The notes below the pieces were generated by a model. That model was not told where the DNA came from and made no database searches. It saw nothing but the letters and a program-made list of their open reading frames with translations. Made by a program: the position numbers and the translations under genes. Positions 9,801-22,000 of a stretch of DNA of 64,000 bases are shown here, in pieces. The DNA lies in contig BRXU01000003.1 of assembly GCA_030267565.1 (NCBI GenBank), positions 3,242,001-3,306,000 on the forward strand. Reading direction: 5' to 3'. Source of the DNA: Pleodorina starrii (taxonomy: Eukaryota > Chlorophyta > Chlorophyceae > Chlamydomonadales > Volvocaceae). Position 1 is the first letter of the stretch; the number at the start of each line of letters is the position of its first letter.

Positions 9801-12800
9801 CTCTCCCAGCCCCTCTCCCAGCCCCTCTCCCAGCCCCTCTCCCAGCCCCTCTCCCAGGCCCTCTCCCAGCCCCTCTCCCAGGCCCACCCCCACCCCAGCC
9901 CCGAGCTCGAGCCCGTCTCCCAGCCCCAGACCCTCGCCCGCGCCCTCGCCGCCTTCATCCCGCAAGGTGGTGGGATACCTGGAGAACTGGCGCTGGTGAG
10001 GGGACGGCCGCACGTAGATAGAGGGGAGTGGGGTAGAGGTACTGTAAAGGGGAAATGAGGTGAGGAAACCGCAGCGCCGTGGCGGCAACACAGCGCGCAA
10101 CGCACATCGGGCGACGAACAGGCACTGCTCCGCGGCGCGCTTCCGTTGAAATATGAGCTCTTTTAAGTCTGCCCGCCCCTCTTCTGTCTTCTCCCCTCCC
10201 CCTGTATCCCCAACCTGAAGCCTCCTCACACCGCCATACATGACCGCACTGTGTGCAGGTACAGCCAGGGTGGTGTACCACCCGCCCTGACTGCCTATGC
10301 GTCCAAACTGACCCACATCAACTACGCCTTCAGTTCGATATCGTACAGCCCTCAGTACGACACGTACTACCTGGATTTCACGGTTACCTGGGCGGACCTC
10401 GGCGCCTGTCTCACGGGATCGTGCCCCGCGGTGAGTGTACGGCATGTACACGCGCTTGACTGACGAGACTTGATGGGCTAGCGCTGGGGTTGGGGTTGGT
10501 GCTGGACTGTTTCGCCCTGCCTGCCTGCCTGCCGTGCCCCGGCTACAAGCTGTTTGTGCCCTGCTACCGCCCTCTCCTGCACACCTTGCGCCTTGGCCCC
10601 CTCGCGTAATGCACGACGACCCGCTCCATGCTTCCCTTCCCTTTCCCCCCTCGCTCCGCAGACCTGCATTGCCCTCAACGCCACCTGCCCCGGATCCAAC
10701 CTGGGGCTCGTCCCAACCACCAAAACCGCCACGACGACCTGCCCCGTGGGCTGCTACAACCGCGGCGGCTCGCCCCAGTACCTGCGGGTGTGCAACACAC
10801 TCGCGTCGGGTCTGTCCGCGCCATTGCAAGCCTGCGGCCACATCGCCCTCGTGCAGAACTTCATAGCCAAATCCGCGCCGAACGTCCGCGTACTGCTTTC
10901 CGTTGGCGGTTGGTACGACAGCAACTACTTTTCAATGGCAACGTCGGCGCCGTACCGCGCTCGCTTCCTCGACTCGGTGCTCGACTTCCTCGATACCTTT
11001 GGCTTCGACGGCGTTGACTTTGACTGGGAGTACCCCGGCTGGGAGCACGCGGGTCAGCCGCCGTATGGCGCCACCGAGGGCGGCGACCCCGACGACACGC
11101 GCGACTGCTCCGCCACAACCTGCACGTACGGCAGTCGTACATCTGATGGCGTCAATTTCTTGTCGACTCTCACGGAGCTGCGGTCTCGGCTGGGTGGCCG
11201 CCGAAGTCGTCGGGGGGAGCCCTACCTGATGACCATGGCGGGACCAGGTGAGGCGGCAGGGGGAATGTGTATGTTGGGGCGGGAACCGGGGAGGATGACA
11301 GCCGAGGGGTGGTGGTGGTGGTGCGTATGTGAAGCGAACAGGAGTGGAAATGCGAAGCGAGTGGAAAAGCAGTCACAGCCGGGGGGGAAGCGCCGGGGGC
11401 TGCGCATGTGCGACTTCGGTGGCTTGCCAAAGCCGGGGAGGGGGGTGCAGCCGGGGGTGCAGCCGGGGCAGCTGGGCGGTCAATAACGAGAGGGGAGCTG
11501 CAGGCGGTCCGGCTGCATGTCCCGTTATGGCGTATGTGGACTGACGACGGCACGATGCGCTGCACTGCGCTGCACTGCGCTGCACTGCGCTGCACTGCAC
11601 TGCGCCCTGCGCTGCGCAGGTGGTAACGACAAGCTGGACAAGATGGCCCTCAGCTCGGTTTGCTCACAGCTGGACTGGATCAACATCATGACGTACGGTG
11701 AGTGAGTGAGCACCACTGGGCGCCACCTGCCCTGCCCTGCCCTGACCTGACCTGATGGATCACCGCTTGGGCTGTTCAAGGGCTTCTGCGCGGGAGAGGG
11801 AGCGAGGGGAGAGGGCCCCGCACGATTGAGGACCGCTGGCCTGGGCTGGGCTGGGTTGGGCACCTAGACGGCTGCACGCGCCTCACTGGCGCGCTCTGCC
11901 TCCGCTGCGCAACACGGCAAGCCGCCTCACCTCGGCCGGACCCCCCTGGACCCACCCCAGCACCAAAGACCCAAGACCCAACCAGCCGCACCCCCACCCC
12001 CACCCCCACCCCCATCCCCCTGCCCTGTCCGCAACTAATGCTGCAGACCTGCACGGGCCCTGGGACTCCACGACCGGCCACCAGTCGGCTCTGTCGGACC
12101 CCTCGGGTGACCCCATGACGGTGGGGGCGGTGGTGTCGCAGTACGTGGCCCGGGGCTGCCCCAGGTCCAAGCTGGTGGTGGGCGTACCCTTCTACGGCAG
12201 GTGGGTGGCAGCGGTGGCAGCGGCGGGCCGGACCCCTGTGTCGGCCCCTGCTCGGGACGTCGTAGCGGGGCTATCCGCTATCGTGTAGGGGTACCGTCCG
12301 CGCAGCTCTCCGCCATTCATTGACCCCGGTGCCGCGGCGGTGCCAGTAAGGGTGCACTCGACTGCACGAGCTGACGGGGTACCACTGACGATCATGATCC
12401 TGATACGATCATGATCCTGGTCCTGACCCGCGGGTGGGGGACACTCCGGCACGGCACTTGGACGGACGGAGCCGTTACTGCCTTGGGGGGGAGGGGAGGG
12501 GGGGACTCGTGCGTGATCGGGTTCGTTGCGCTCCCCGCGCTCTTCCGGTGCCGGTATATGGCCCCCAGCCGCTACCCATCGGCTGGTGGCTGGGGGCACA
12601 TGGGCCGGCCCCTAGCTAGGTTCGCGATTCGCGGTTGCCCCGACCGATCCGCGCCGGCACCCCTCCGCGCGCTTCCCGGCTTGGTAAGGTTACAGGTTAA
12701 CAGGTATGTTCGATAAGTATTGCTGGGTTCCGGGTCCGTTCGCTAGCACCGTCTCCGTCTCCCCTGCGGCATCTTCTTACCCTCCTGTTTCCTGTTTCTT

Positions 12801-13168
12801 TACCCGACCCAACTCCGACCCTGATCCCGACCCACGACAGGAGCTTTAAGGGCGTGCAGGCGGGTCCCAACGCCGCCCTGCCCGGCTACGGCCAGCCCTT
12901 CTCCGCCTCCCTCACCAAGCAGCAAACCGAACCCATTCCTATACAGAAGCAGGTGGTGGCCAAGGGCTACCGACCGATTTACGACACAGCACGTAACGCG
13001 TCGTACGTGTACGACGCGGCGTCACAGACGTTTATCTCGTACGACAACGAGGACGCTGTGGCGGCCAAAGCGGATTTCATCCTCCGGGAGGGGCTGGCGG
13101 GCGCAATGGTTTGGGCCCTGGGTCAGGAGACTCCCTCGCTGTGGGCCGCCCTCACGGGCAAGCTCTGA
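6884..13168 (+). CDS. Secreted LPMO-CBM14-CBM14-GH18 chitinolytic fusion protein
   Basis: Ten exons join in phase to 1012 residues: 6884-6894, 7133-7314, 7567-7706, 8111-8431, 8929-9995, 10259-10430, 10662-11247, 11620-11697, 12047-12200, 12841-13168. Residues 1-31 form a signal peptide (MKMK start, hydrophobic core, cleavage ...VLG|HGF). Cleavage exposes His32, the N-terminal copper ligand of a chitin-binding type-4 LPMO (32-259). Support comes from HGFLAVPLSRN, FSPCGDRADD, His122 in TADHRGRFAFR (second copper ligand), CVLQWWYATGNSC and EEFWNCADIAI; it looks most like AA15. Pro/Ser linkers separate two CBM14 modules (311-370, 433-492; six Cys each). GH18 spans 564-1012 with KVVGYLENW, LLSVGGW, DGVDFDWE (747-754, catalytic Glu754), MTYDLHGPWD and a C-terminal GAMVWALGQE. 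The protein should oxidise, bind and hydrolyse chitin outside the cell. Every domain looks complete. The tiny first exon (MKMK plus a split codon) is the main uncertainty; it is supported by its GTGAGT donor and matching phase. Confidence 0.93.
8441..8690 (+). repeat. Telomere-like G-rich minisatellite inside intron 4
   Basis: Units of GGGGTGGGGTTAGGGTGGGG are repeated through most of the intron between exons 8111-8431 and 8929-9995 of the LPMO-chitinase gene. The G-rich strand is the coding strand, so the pre-mRNA would carry many G-quadruplex-capable runs just 3' of the donor. Same motif family, opposite orientation, as 2363-2692. Confidence 0.9.
9226..9937 (+). repeat. Internal duplication: linker plus CBM14 module within exon 5
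   Basis: The CBM14-coding segments 9232-9390 and 9596-9756 differ at only about ten of 160 bases. The following linker text (GCCCCGAGMTCGAGCCCGTC then TCCCAGCCCCAGACCCTCGCC) is also shared near 9424 and 9899. The flanking Pro-Ser coding tracts (CCCAGCCCCTCT and CCTCGCCGT units) are themselves tandem repeats. Exon 5 therefore grew by recent unit duplication. Confidence 0.85.
11553..11618 (+). repeat. 10-bp tandem repeat next to a splice acceptor
   Basis: CGCTGCACTG units run into the acceptor GCTGCGCAG|GTGG of the GH18 exon at 11620. It lies at the intron end, where the polypyrimidine tract would normally be. Confidence 0.75.
12681..12786 (+). repeat. Dispersed intron-associated repeat, copy 1
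   Basis: Lies in the last intron of the LPMO-chitinase gene. It reads TTGGTAAGGTTAC, then a GGGTTCCGGGTCCGTTCGC-like part, then CCGTCTCCGTCTCCCCTGCG and a T/C-rich end. The same order is found at 60531-60627, and shorter versions at 36117, 39754 and 47411. Confidence 0.7.
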
Positions 13169-14784
13169 ACAGACAACGTACATACATGGCGACATAGGCG
13201 ACATAGGCGACATAAAGCGACCGAGCTGCACCCACCCTTGCGCGGTGCCGTTGTGCAGCTGAGGATCGCAAGCTTAACTACATAAAAGTGTTTTTGCCTC
13301 GGGTTTCCGGAGTTTGATCATATCATATTGTTGGGATTTGATTTCTCCTTTGCCGGGGGCAGGTTGGCGTGCGGTGTTTGTACTGTACTCGGCGCGCGGT
13401 TTGGCCCTCAAGGCCCTCACATCCTGATGTATGAGCAAAGCCCGCGCGCCCGATCATAATAATGCCAGACAGGCGGCGATTGAAGAATACATAGCGTTTG
13501 CAACTGCACGCGGATCAGTCATTGGTAGGTACAGTCGTGTACGGCATGTCGATTACGTGTGTGCAACGAGCAAGCTACGGGCCGATGAGGTGTCAAGCAG
13601 AGGAGGTTTGGATAAACACGTTCAGCCAAATCTCAAGATTCCGTCATCGGCTTGGTTATTCTTGTTCAAAGGCTGCATTGGAACGAGCGCTGAATAACTT
13701 ATTCAGTTGAGTCCCATCTTCGGGGAGAGAGCTGCGGCAACGAGTACTGTGCAGCTGGGTGTCGCGAGCGGGTGCGAGCGGGTGCGAGCGAGCTGGGTGA
13801 CACCAGTAGATGGGTCTACCGTCTCCTTGCCTCCGCTCTTACGTACGCGGAACTCGCAACGTGTAACTTGCCAACGCTATGCTGCTCCTGTGTTTGTGTG
13901 GGCATTGCTACGATGCAACATGTGTTTTTGGCAGGTGCGTGCATGTTGGCACGGTGGTTTGCAAAAGCGAACGCCCGTGCGACCCACGGGTCACTGCATC
14001 CTAGTCCAGCTGTTGACTCCGCGTACAGGATGGATTCGTGCTCCATTCTGCTCCATTCAACCAAAAGGATCGTCGATGCACTGCGCATCGCACATGCAGC
14101 CTATATCTGTAGGGTCCGCTTGCCTCCAACGTATCGTTATCTGCTACCGCCGCAATCCTGGCAAAACGGGCGTGCCAAATACAGTGCAGATGTCTCCGTA
14201 GAGGTCGAGCAGCAGCGGGATCCGTACGACAGCAACCCAAGTACTTAACGAAGTAATGCTGCACCAATTCAGGTCAGCTGGCGCCGGTGCGGCATTTACC
14301 GGTGGTGAATGAACCGTTTGAGAGTGAACCCGGAGGATTGCCGAAAGTAGCAGTGGTAACACTTTGCTCCAGACCTCGCCCAGGTGCAGGTGCATGAAGC
14401 CTAGGGCCGTAGGGCGTACCCTGCCGCCATGAGGATTACCCTGCCATGCCCGTTTGCCAGGATCGGTTTCCTTTGATCAACCCTTCGTCATTACAGCTGT
14501 AGGTTCTGGTGACGTTCTCTCCTCCCTTCGACAAGGAGCTATAACGCACCCGCACGGCTAATACTTGGGCGCTTCCATGCATCCGAGGCCGCTCTTGGAC
14601 TGTATTTGCCTTGAGATTTCCAAAAATGCTTTATGCACACAAATCATTATGTAGGGGAAACGCGCGTGCGTACGACACAATCGCAACACCCGCACTTCCG
14701 TACGCCGACATCATTCACGGACCAGGTGGTTTTATAAACACATACAGTGTTGCTTTGTATTCACTGGCTCTTCTTACCGCAGAA
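13169..14784. other. Intergenic region, no gene recognised
   Basis: Contains the 3'UTR of the chitinase gene (GGCGACATA x3 at 13187-13214) and the promoter of the next gene. Open frames of up to about 160 codons (13707-14248) overlap in several frames and resemble no family. One copy of the GACCC(RY)GGGTC palindrome is at 13981-13992. GC content is lower than in the flanking genes. Confidence 0.5.
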
Positions 14785-16372
14785 ATGGCTGATCAGCGTA
14801 GGAGAAACTCTTTCTCGGGCAATCTTCCTGCCGGTACATTGCCCACTTTGCCGGCGAGGACGGGGCCTACACCCGTGCCATCTCTGCCACCTAAACAACC
14901 AAATGCCGAACGCTTCTTGCCTGCTTTGGGCCCTGCGCCAAGTCCGACCCAAGCCCAAGCGTCGTCTTCGGGCATTACCGCTGCCACCTCTGGTTCCCTG
15001 GCAAGCACCAATGATATGCTTCAGTAAGTACTTTCTCTATCGCTTTGTGTGATTTAACGTCGAATTAACAACGATCTGTTGTCATCATTGTCGCTTCGAC
15101 CAGGGCGATGAAGCAGAGAGCACTTGACAGGTCTCGGGAGACATACAAGCAGGGGAGGTCAAAATCTGTTCCCAAAAGCGCTGGTTCGAGCAGGGCAGAT
15201 TCTGGCCGCATTCGGCAAGGTAGGCGTCTGAATAGCTCACGAGTGAGCACCGGCACGCACTTCACCAGTTGCAAATCCCACGCGCAGGTCGACCTCAGCT
15301 TCCTGTAAGGAGGCCAGAACGTGTGGATGCTGAGGAGTTGAATCGGAAGTGAGTCTGCTGTCCCGGCTAGGGGAGGGGGGCCGGAGCGCAGATGAACGTG
15401 TGGATTGGGGGTTCATGCCAAACCGGGCTTGATGGCCGCACTTTTGGGCGTACTTGCGCATACCGCCGACGTCCTGTCCAGGCTGACCTGGGGCGTGTAT
15501 TTGCAAAGATGGCGATTTCGGTTGGAACCGCCAACTAGCACCAGATTTATGCCCTTCAGTACATGTGCTGCCTGTTCGGGGAAAACCGGGCGGTGTCGTA
15601 TGTCGCATGTGCACTGCTCGCTAAATGTTTACGTGCGTCGCGACCGAATTTCCCGTGGCGCTCTCCCACTCGCAGCTTGGCCGCCAAGCTGCAGCCCCTG
15701 GAACAGGTCACCAACTCCATACTGGCGGCTGTGGAAGAGCGGAAGGGCGGCGGGGGCACGCCTCTCGCCAAAGCCACCTGCAAGGATTTCATTGTGGGTC
15801 GCGCAAATTGCGCCGCCTCCAGCGTGGTTACGCTCTACCCTGACCGGCTCGAGTACAAGTTCAGCCACAACACCCAGGGTCGTATAGACATGGTAAGTCG
15901 CCCCATCGAAGCCTGTCAGGAATTTTGCCGGTAACGGCATGCACAGCCTGCTTGCCGTTCTCTTAATCACGCAGAGTGAAAGAGTGTACTTGCTGGCCCT
16001 TTCATTCCATGACGCTATCTTCACAGGGCCAGGTTGGCTGAACCCGCGTGAGATGAGCATGCTTTCGGATGTGGTTCCATTCAAGTGCAATTCATTTGGC
16101 AGTCCGCCTTTCGAGTTGCCGTACCCGGCCGTGTGCCGTTCCCGCAGGTGATGTACATGAAGGACATATTGGCGCCGGAGCTTGATCGGAAGTTCCTGGT
16201 GCTCAAGTTCCGCGTTGGCAAGCCTCTGCGCCACTTCATCGACTCGTATGACTGCACCGATCCGCAGCACATCCTCTCCCTGACCTTCCACGACAAAGCC
16301 GACGCGTCGCAGTTCCAGGAGCTGCTTACGTCCAGCTGCAAGTTGGCGCTGAAGGTCTCCGGCGAGCAGTAG
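14785..16372 (+). CDS. Unrecognised 285-residue protein with PH-like C-terminal half
   Basis: Five exons join in phase: 14785-15023, 15104-15219, 15288-15348, 15676-15892, 16148-16372. The start ATG (MADQRRRNSFSG) opens a Pro/Ser/Thr-rich, probably disordered segment (1-80). A basic stretch follows (MKQRALDRSRETYKQGRSKS, about 81-125), then a helix (about 139-160, AAKLQPLEQVTNSILAAVEE). The C-terminal half (about 175-280) has alternating hydrophobic residues and turns: KDFIVGRANC, VVTLYPDRLEYKF, VLKFRVGKPLRHFIDSYDC and a final amphipathic helix FHDKADASQFQELL. That is the pattern of a pleckstrin-homology-like fold with its closing C-terminal helix. I do not recognise the family. Gly-tract GGGG at about 165 sits between helix and fold. 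No signal peptide or membrane segment is seen. The exon model is well supported by phase and by conservation-like composition; function is open. Confidence 0.7.
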
Positions 16373-19075
16373 CAGGCTATTTGGTGATGATCCTTGGTGC
16401 TTGTGGAAGGGCAACTGTGCAGAGTCAGCTGCACAACCAATCCCCAAGCTGTTAGTTTGGTTGTTTCGTCGCTAAGCATATTGATGGCGTTGGCGTGCAC
16501 GAGTAACGGTGCGCAGCTGCATCGCCTTGGCGCTTAAAGATCATAGCAACGGTGGAGGCGCCATTGGACGAGGTGGCCATGCGACTCAGCACGGCCTACG
16601 TTGGCTCAACGCACTCTTAAGCCCTATCGCATCTCAAAGATGGTGAGCCATGGTAGGAGGGGGGCGGCAACAGGGGCCTGTTGAGGGTTACCTACCCCCC
16701 CTTGAGTACATCTAATCACCCCGTGATCAAACCAACGTTAAGCTGGGACGCTTCACCAGTCGGATAACACTGCGCTCGCCTGCCCTGTCCACAGGTTCGC
16801 TTCTTGGGTAAGGTACATGAAGCGTTCGGAGCTCTCCCAGGTGGTCTATTCGTGGAGGTGCCGTTCGAGACGATTGGTCATGCTCAAAGCTTCGTGCTAG
16901 CGCCGTCCATATGTAATATTTCGTACTACTATTACAAGTGCATAGAACCGGATAGCTTAAGCAACCAGAATGGGACGAAACACTCAGAAAGCAGTTCGTA
17001 CATACCTACAGGACCACTCCATCACTGCTTTCACAACACGCCTGAACCCATATGAAGCCTGACGTGAATTCAGGCCTAGCCCGCGCCACTTCGCTGCAGT
17101 CACGGTACAGAACTAATGGGGCTTGGCCGCCCTGCCTACATCGATCTTTTTACAGGCGCGTTTAACCGCTCTGTCGTCGCATCTGCTATGTGCACACGCA
17201 GGAAGGGCTCCCACACACAACCCCAATGCAGTTATGTCAGTAGTCAAAGCAGTCAGTCATCTCGTTTGTTGCCACCTGTCTGCATTAGGCCCGCTGAAAC
17301 TGCAGAAGGGGAACAAGGCAGCAGGTACGACGACAACGTGTTAGAGAAGGTAGTGTACCATGCCCCGGAGAAGATGTGTATAGCGGCTGATTAGGGCGCT
17401 TCGAAATTGCGATACTCTGCAAGTACACTTCGCGTGCCCCCCGAACTCGACCCTAATTCTACTGCTGTCCGGACCCAGACCTCTCACACAAACCTAAGAA
17501 CCCTTGGCGCTTCAAGCTCGGACGCCTTGGCCCGTATGCGTTTGTGCCGGTACTCACGTTCCCGGCCTAATGAGCGACATGACACGACCAGGTTGGACTG
17601 CTGGGTACAAACCCCAAGCCGCACACGGGAAGACCCCTCACCTTCCCGGCCACGTGAAGGATGGTCACGAAAGTGATGAAGCCCAAGCTCATCGTAATCA
17701 CAACCACCTGAAAAGCATGCCATATTGGTGGGTCCATTCATGGGCCTTCGACCATTATGCAACACGCCAGATCATATCTCACTTACCGGGGACATCTTCC
17801 AGCCAGGGGAATCGTCCGTGTAGAAGTTCATGACATTTTGTTGTCCCTTGCTGCCGCTGCCGCCGCTGCCACCCACGCGGCCTGCGAAAAGTTCAACGCT
17901 GAGCCCGGCTGCATTAGATACTTGACTGTAGCGACTGCTACGCACCTGGCCGCCGCCGAAGCACGCTCCCGGTCGCTCCTGTTGGCGCGCTAGCCGAGCT
18001 ACGTCCTCCGCGTGCGACGATGGTGCTGGCCTGGCTTTGAGACGGCATCTTTGGAAGATCTAAAAGACTTCTTGCGAACGGGTGCTACACTTCGTTAAAC
18101 AATTTCAAGTTGGCTGGTCGCTGCACTACTATGCACAAGAGTGAGGAATAGGCTCAGTTGTGCAGCAAACAAGCAACCAAATGGTGTTCGTCCTGCCGTA
18201 CAGTCGTGGTGTCCCACACAAAGGTCTGCAAGGCCAAATGTTTTCTGCGTATACGATAAGTAAACATATTTCCGCCTCTTCGTGGTATCATTGGCTACTC
18301 TTTGTGATGCGCAATCACTTATTGCCCCTGCCCGTTCGTGTCGACGGAAACCGGCACATGACACAGGAGGCTTGCTGCATAACAATACAGAAGGCTTTAG
18401 AGTATAGAGTATCTCGCAAATGGATACAGAGAAGGGTCAACTCGATTCAACTCAAAGTGGTTCTTGTTGCTGTGCTTGACGTTCTTGCACTGTCTTCACT
18501 TGGCCGGCACGAAACTTTAGGGAATGCACTGCTGTGTAACTCGGCTCTTAGGAGAAGGACAGCTTTTCATCCGCCCCAATGCATGCCGTTCATACAGGGT
18601 CACGCCCAGTCACACCGGTGCCACAGCAACATACCCGCTCTTTCTCCATCGCCCTGATAACAACATGGCCAAAATATATACTTCGACCGTATGTTGGGAA
18701 ATGCCCAACCTTGGGACTCGCTACAACACGGTCCCCAAGAATATTTATACGCATGCCGAGACCTTGGACTGAAACCAAATACGGGACAGCGAACAACCGA
18801 CTGTTTCTAGGGAGCAGCCTCAACCGTCGATTCGAGACGTTCGGCTCGAGGGGAAAGGCCGCCCGGCCGTACAGGCGAAGGGGACACAGGATAGAAAGCT
18901 GTCGCGCGCCAAACATATCATTCACATATAGCAAATACGGCAGAGCTTTCGCTCAAAACAACACTCTTCATCGATCTACTCAGCAGAAAAAGCTACCTTA
19001 AACACACTTCCCCTACGACCCACGGGTCACAAATCAATCCTCGAGCCAACGTAACCCCCATCGCTTGTTACTGCG
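16373..19075. other. Intergenic region, no gene recognised
   Basis: 2.7 kb without a supported gene. A TGTAA polyadenylation-type signal for the upstream gene could be the one at 16912-16916. Open frames at 17116-17394, 17407-17676 and 18160-18657 are short, of unremarkable composition and match nothing known to me. The 12-bp palindrome GACCCACGGGTC is at 19017-19028, just upstream of the next start codon. Confidence 0.5.
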
Positions 19076-22000
19076 ATGACGTCTCTACTACCCGCCTTTG
19101 GCGCCTCGCCCGTCTACATTTATGACCTGAATGTCTACAAGCCGCCTGAGTCGTTCAAGGCAAGGCAGCCGTAGCGGTGGGAGAGTTGGAGGACTACCGT
19201 CGCGAGGCCCGCTGATCCGCCCATGTTGTGGTTCTTTTGGGGTCTTCCATCCAGCCTTACACCGCACAAGTCGACTCCGATTGCTGACTGCTGCACGCCA
19301 ACAACGGAGTGCTGCGGCCGCCACTGCAGCATTACGCACGCCGAGAGCTGCAATGTCCGCCCGTCCTGTCAACGCTCGCGCTCAAATCTAGTACCCTTTC
19401 ATGATGAATTGATTATCATATTGAAACGCTCTTCGGACGAATTGTGCCTGGTTCGCGGCCATGATATAGAAAGCACATCGCTGTGTTCGCGATGCGCCGC
19501 TGTCCGACGCGGGCCTTCCCCGGCGGGTCGCCGCCGCTGTCTCGTGCCCTGCTCGCCGCCGCCGCCCGCTGCGCCCCCGCGCAGACACCGGCACCGTCAA
19601 GTCCACACACCTTCTCCATTACACGGCTCGGAGAGGGACCCACATCCCTACGCCGCCGTTACCCCTCGTTCCCACCCCCGACCTGACCGCACGCCTGCGC
19701 GGCACTCTGCTCCACCTCATCCACGCCCACGACGCAACGCCCCTTCCGGCGTTGGACGTTCAGCCGCCCTCCCTCCCTGCCGCTCTCCCCTCCCCTCCCC
19801 TCCCCTCCGCTTCCCTCCCCCCTGCCGTAGTTGGACCAGCGAGCAGTCGTTAAGGCGTGGCAAGACAGCCAGGTGAGGCGGGTGGCCTCACGGGGAGGGG
19901 AGTGGAGTGGAGTGGACGGAGGGGCCCCACAGCGATTCGATACGAAGGGTTAAGCGAGTTGATGCGAAGGGCTGTGCGAGTGAGGGTACAGCGAGTGAGC
20001 TTGAAGGTGGACCACCGTGTGGTCGTCTGGCTGCGTTGGCATGCTTGCAACGCAGCGCGATAGTGCACGAGGCGCCACCCCGTTAGTGAGCGCATCGCCC
20101 ACCCATTTAGCGCTGACGATTTCAACCCCTCCCCCCCCCACACACTTCGCCTCGCCTCTCCTCGCAGGCCTTCACCCCCGACCTGATCGACTTCCAGGCC
20201 CGCGTGTTCGCTCGCAGCGGCCTGTCCCCCACCGAGACCCACCTGCCGCCCACCCTCAACCCGGCCTACGTGGGCTTCAATGCGCGCAACGACCTGGACT
20301 CAGCGGCCAAGGAGTGCAAGATGGCGGTGTGCGGGGCGGTGGAGGGACTGCTGCGCAAGGTGGGTGGGGGGTGGGTGGGCTGGACAGCAGCCGCAGCGGA
20401 GTCGGTACATACATACATGCCGGGGAAGGCAACAACGGAGTCCGCAACGCAGCACAGATTGTAGTGGGCACAGTAACATCCACTGGAGCAGCAGCAACAC
20501 GAGGGCTTGTAATGCATCCTTTTATAACCTCGTATTAGTGTTGCTGCTCCAGGCTACTGGCCTACTGCTATCGTTGTCGCCTAGCTCGCTGCGCGACACA
20601 CACACACCCTCCAGTGGCCGCACGCTGCCCCCCAACGCCCCCCATGCCCCCCCCCCGCCGCTGCCGCCCCCCTCCGCCTGCCCCTCGCCCACCCACCCCC
20701 TTCTCCCCTCCCCCAGACCGGTCTGTCCCCAGCCGACATCGACATCCTTGTGACCACCTGCTCCATCTACTGCCCCACCCCCTCCATGGCCTCCATGGTG
20801 GTCAATGCATTCGGACTGCGTAAGGAGGTGCAGGCCTACCACCTGGGGGGGATGGGCTGCGCTAACGGAGTGGTGGCAGTCAACTTGGTGGCGGACCTGC
20901 TCAAGGTGGGGACTGGGGGGAAGGGGGGGCGGGGGAGGGGTGGCGGGTGGGGGCTGGGGGGTGATGGGAGCCTATGTGTATGCGGCGTGCCTGTCTCATT
21001 TGTTTGCCTGCATCACATCACATCAGACATCACAGGCGCCGAGGGGAGGCAAGACGGCAAGGCGACGGCGACGGCGCCGCCCGCTTAAAATTTCCTCTTG
21101 ACACCCTGCCCCTGCTGCCCTTGCCCTTTCCTCCGCCGCCGCATGAACTTCCGCTCTCTCTCCCTCATTCTCTCCCCCGCTCCCCCCTCCCTCCTCCTCC
21201 AGGCCCACCCCAACAGCAATGCGCTGTTCGTGACCACAGAGACCTGCGCCCCCGCCTTCTACCCGGGCAAGGAGCGCCACCGCCTGGTCACCAACTTGCT
21301 GTTCCGAATGGGCGCCGCGGCGGTGCTGCTTACCAACAAGCCCTCCCTGGCGCGACCCGCGGGTCGGGGCCGCCGCGGGGCCAAGTACCAGCTGCTGCGC
21401 CGGGTGCGGGTGCACACGGGCCAGGCGGAGGACGCATACACGTAGGTGGTGGAGGGGGAGGAGGGGGAGGAGGAGGGGGAGGAGGAGGGGGAGGAGGAGG
21501 GAAAGGAGTGGGAGGAGGGGGTGGGCGTAGGGCGTGCAGAGGGGCATCCGCTCAAAATTTACTGTCTGTCTGTGACAGATGACGCACGGCGGAGGCGACG
21601 GTGCGCTTCCCGGACACATAAGCGGCGGGGGGGCGGGCGGGGCCGCCCCATTGTGGCGAGTGGGGGTGGGGTGCGCTGGAATGGTTCCGTAGGTTGGGTC
21701 GCCGGTTGGGCAATACCGGCACTCCTGCTCCCGCCCCTCCCTATCCCGCCGCCCTCCTGGCTCCCCCTGCTGCCCTCCCATGCTGCCCTCCTCGATCGAT
21801 CCTTCACTTCCCCCTCCCTCCCTGTTTCATTCTTGCGACATCACACGTCAACTCCCCCCTCCCCCCTCCCCCCTACAGCGCCATCCACTCCAGTCCCGAC
21901 GATGAGGGCATCAACGGCATCTACCTGGGCAAGAACGTGGTCAAGGAGGCGAGCAGGGCACTGGCACTGGCGATGGTCAAGGTGAGCATCTGAGCAAGCT

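Noticed and set aside
8806..9999. Exon 5 read as an independent chitin-binding protein starting at 8806
   Set aside because: The LPMO C-terminal motif EEFWNCADIAI in this exon completes the domain begun in exons 2-4, and the phases of both neighbouring introns match. It is therefore an internal exon.
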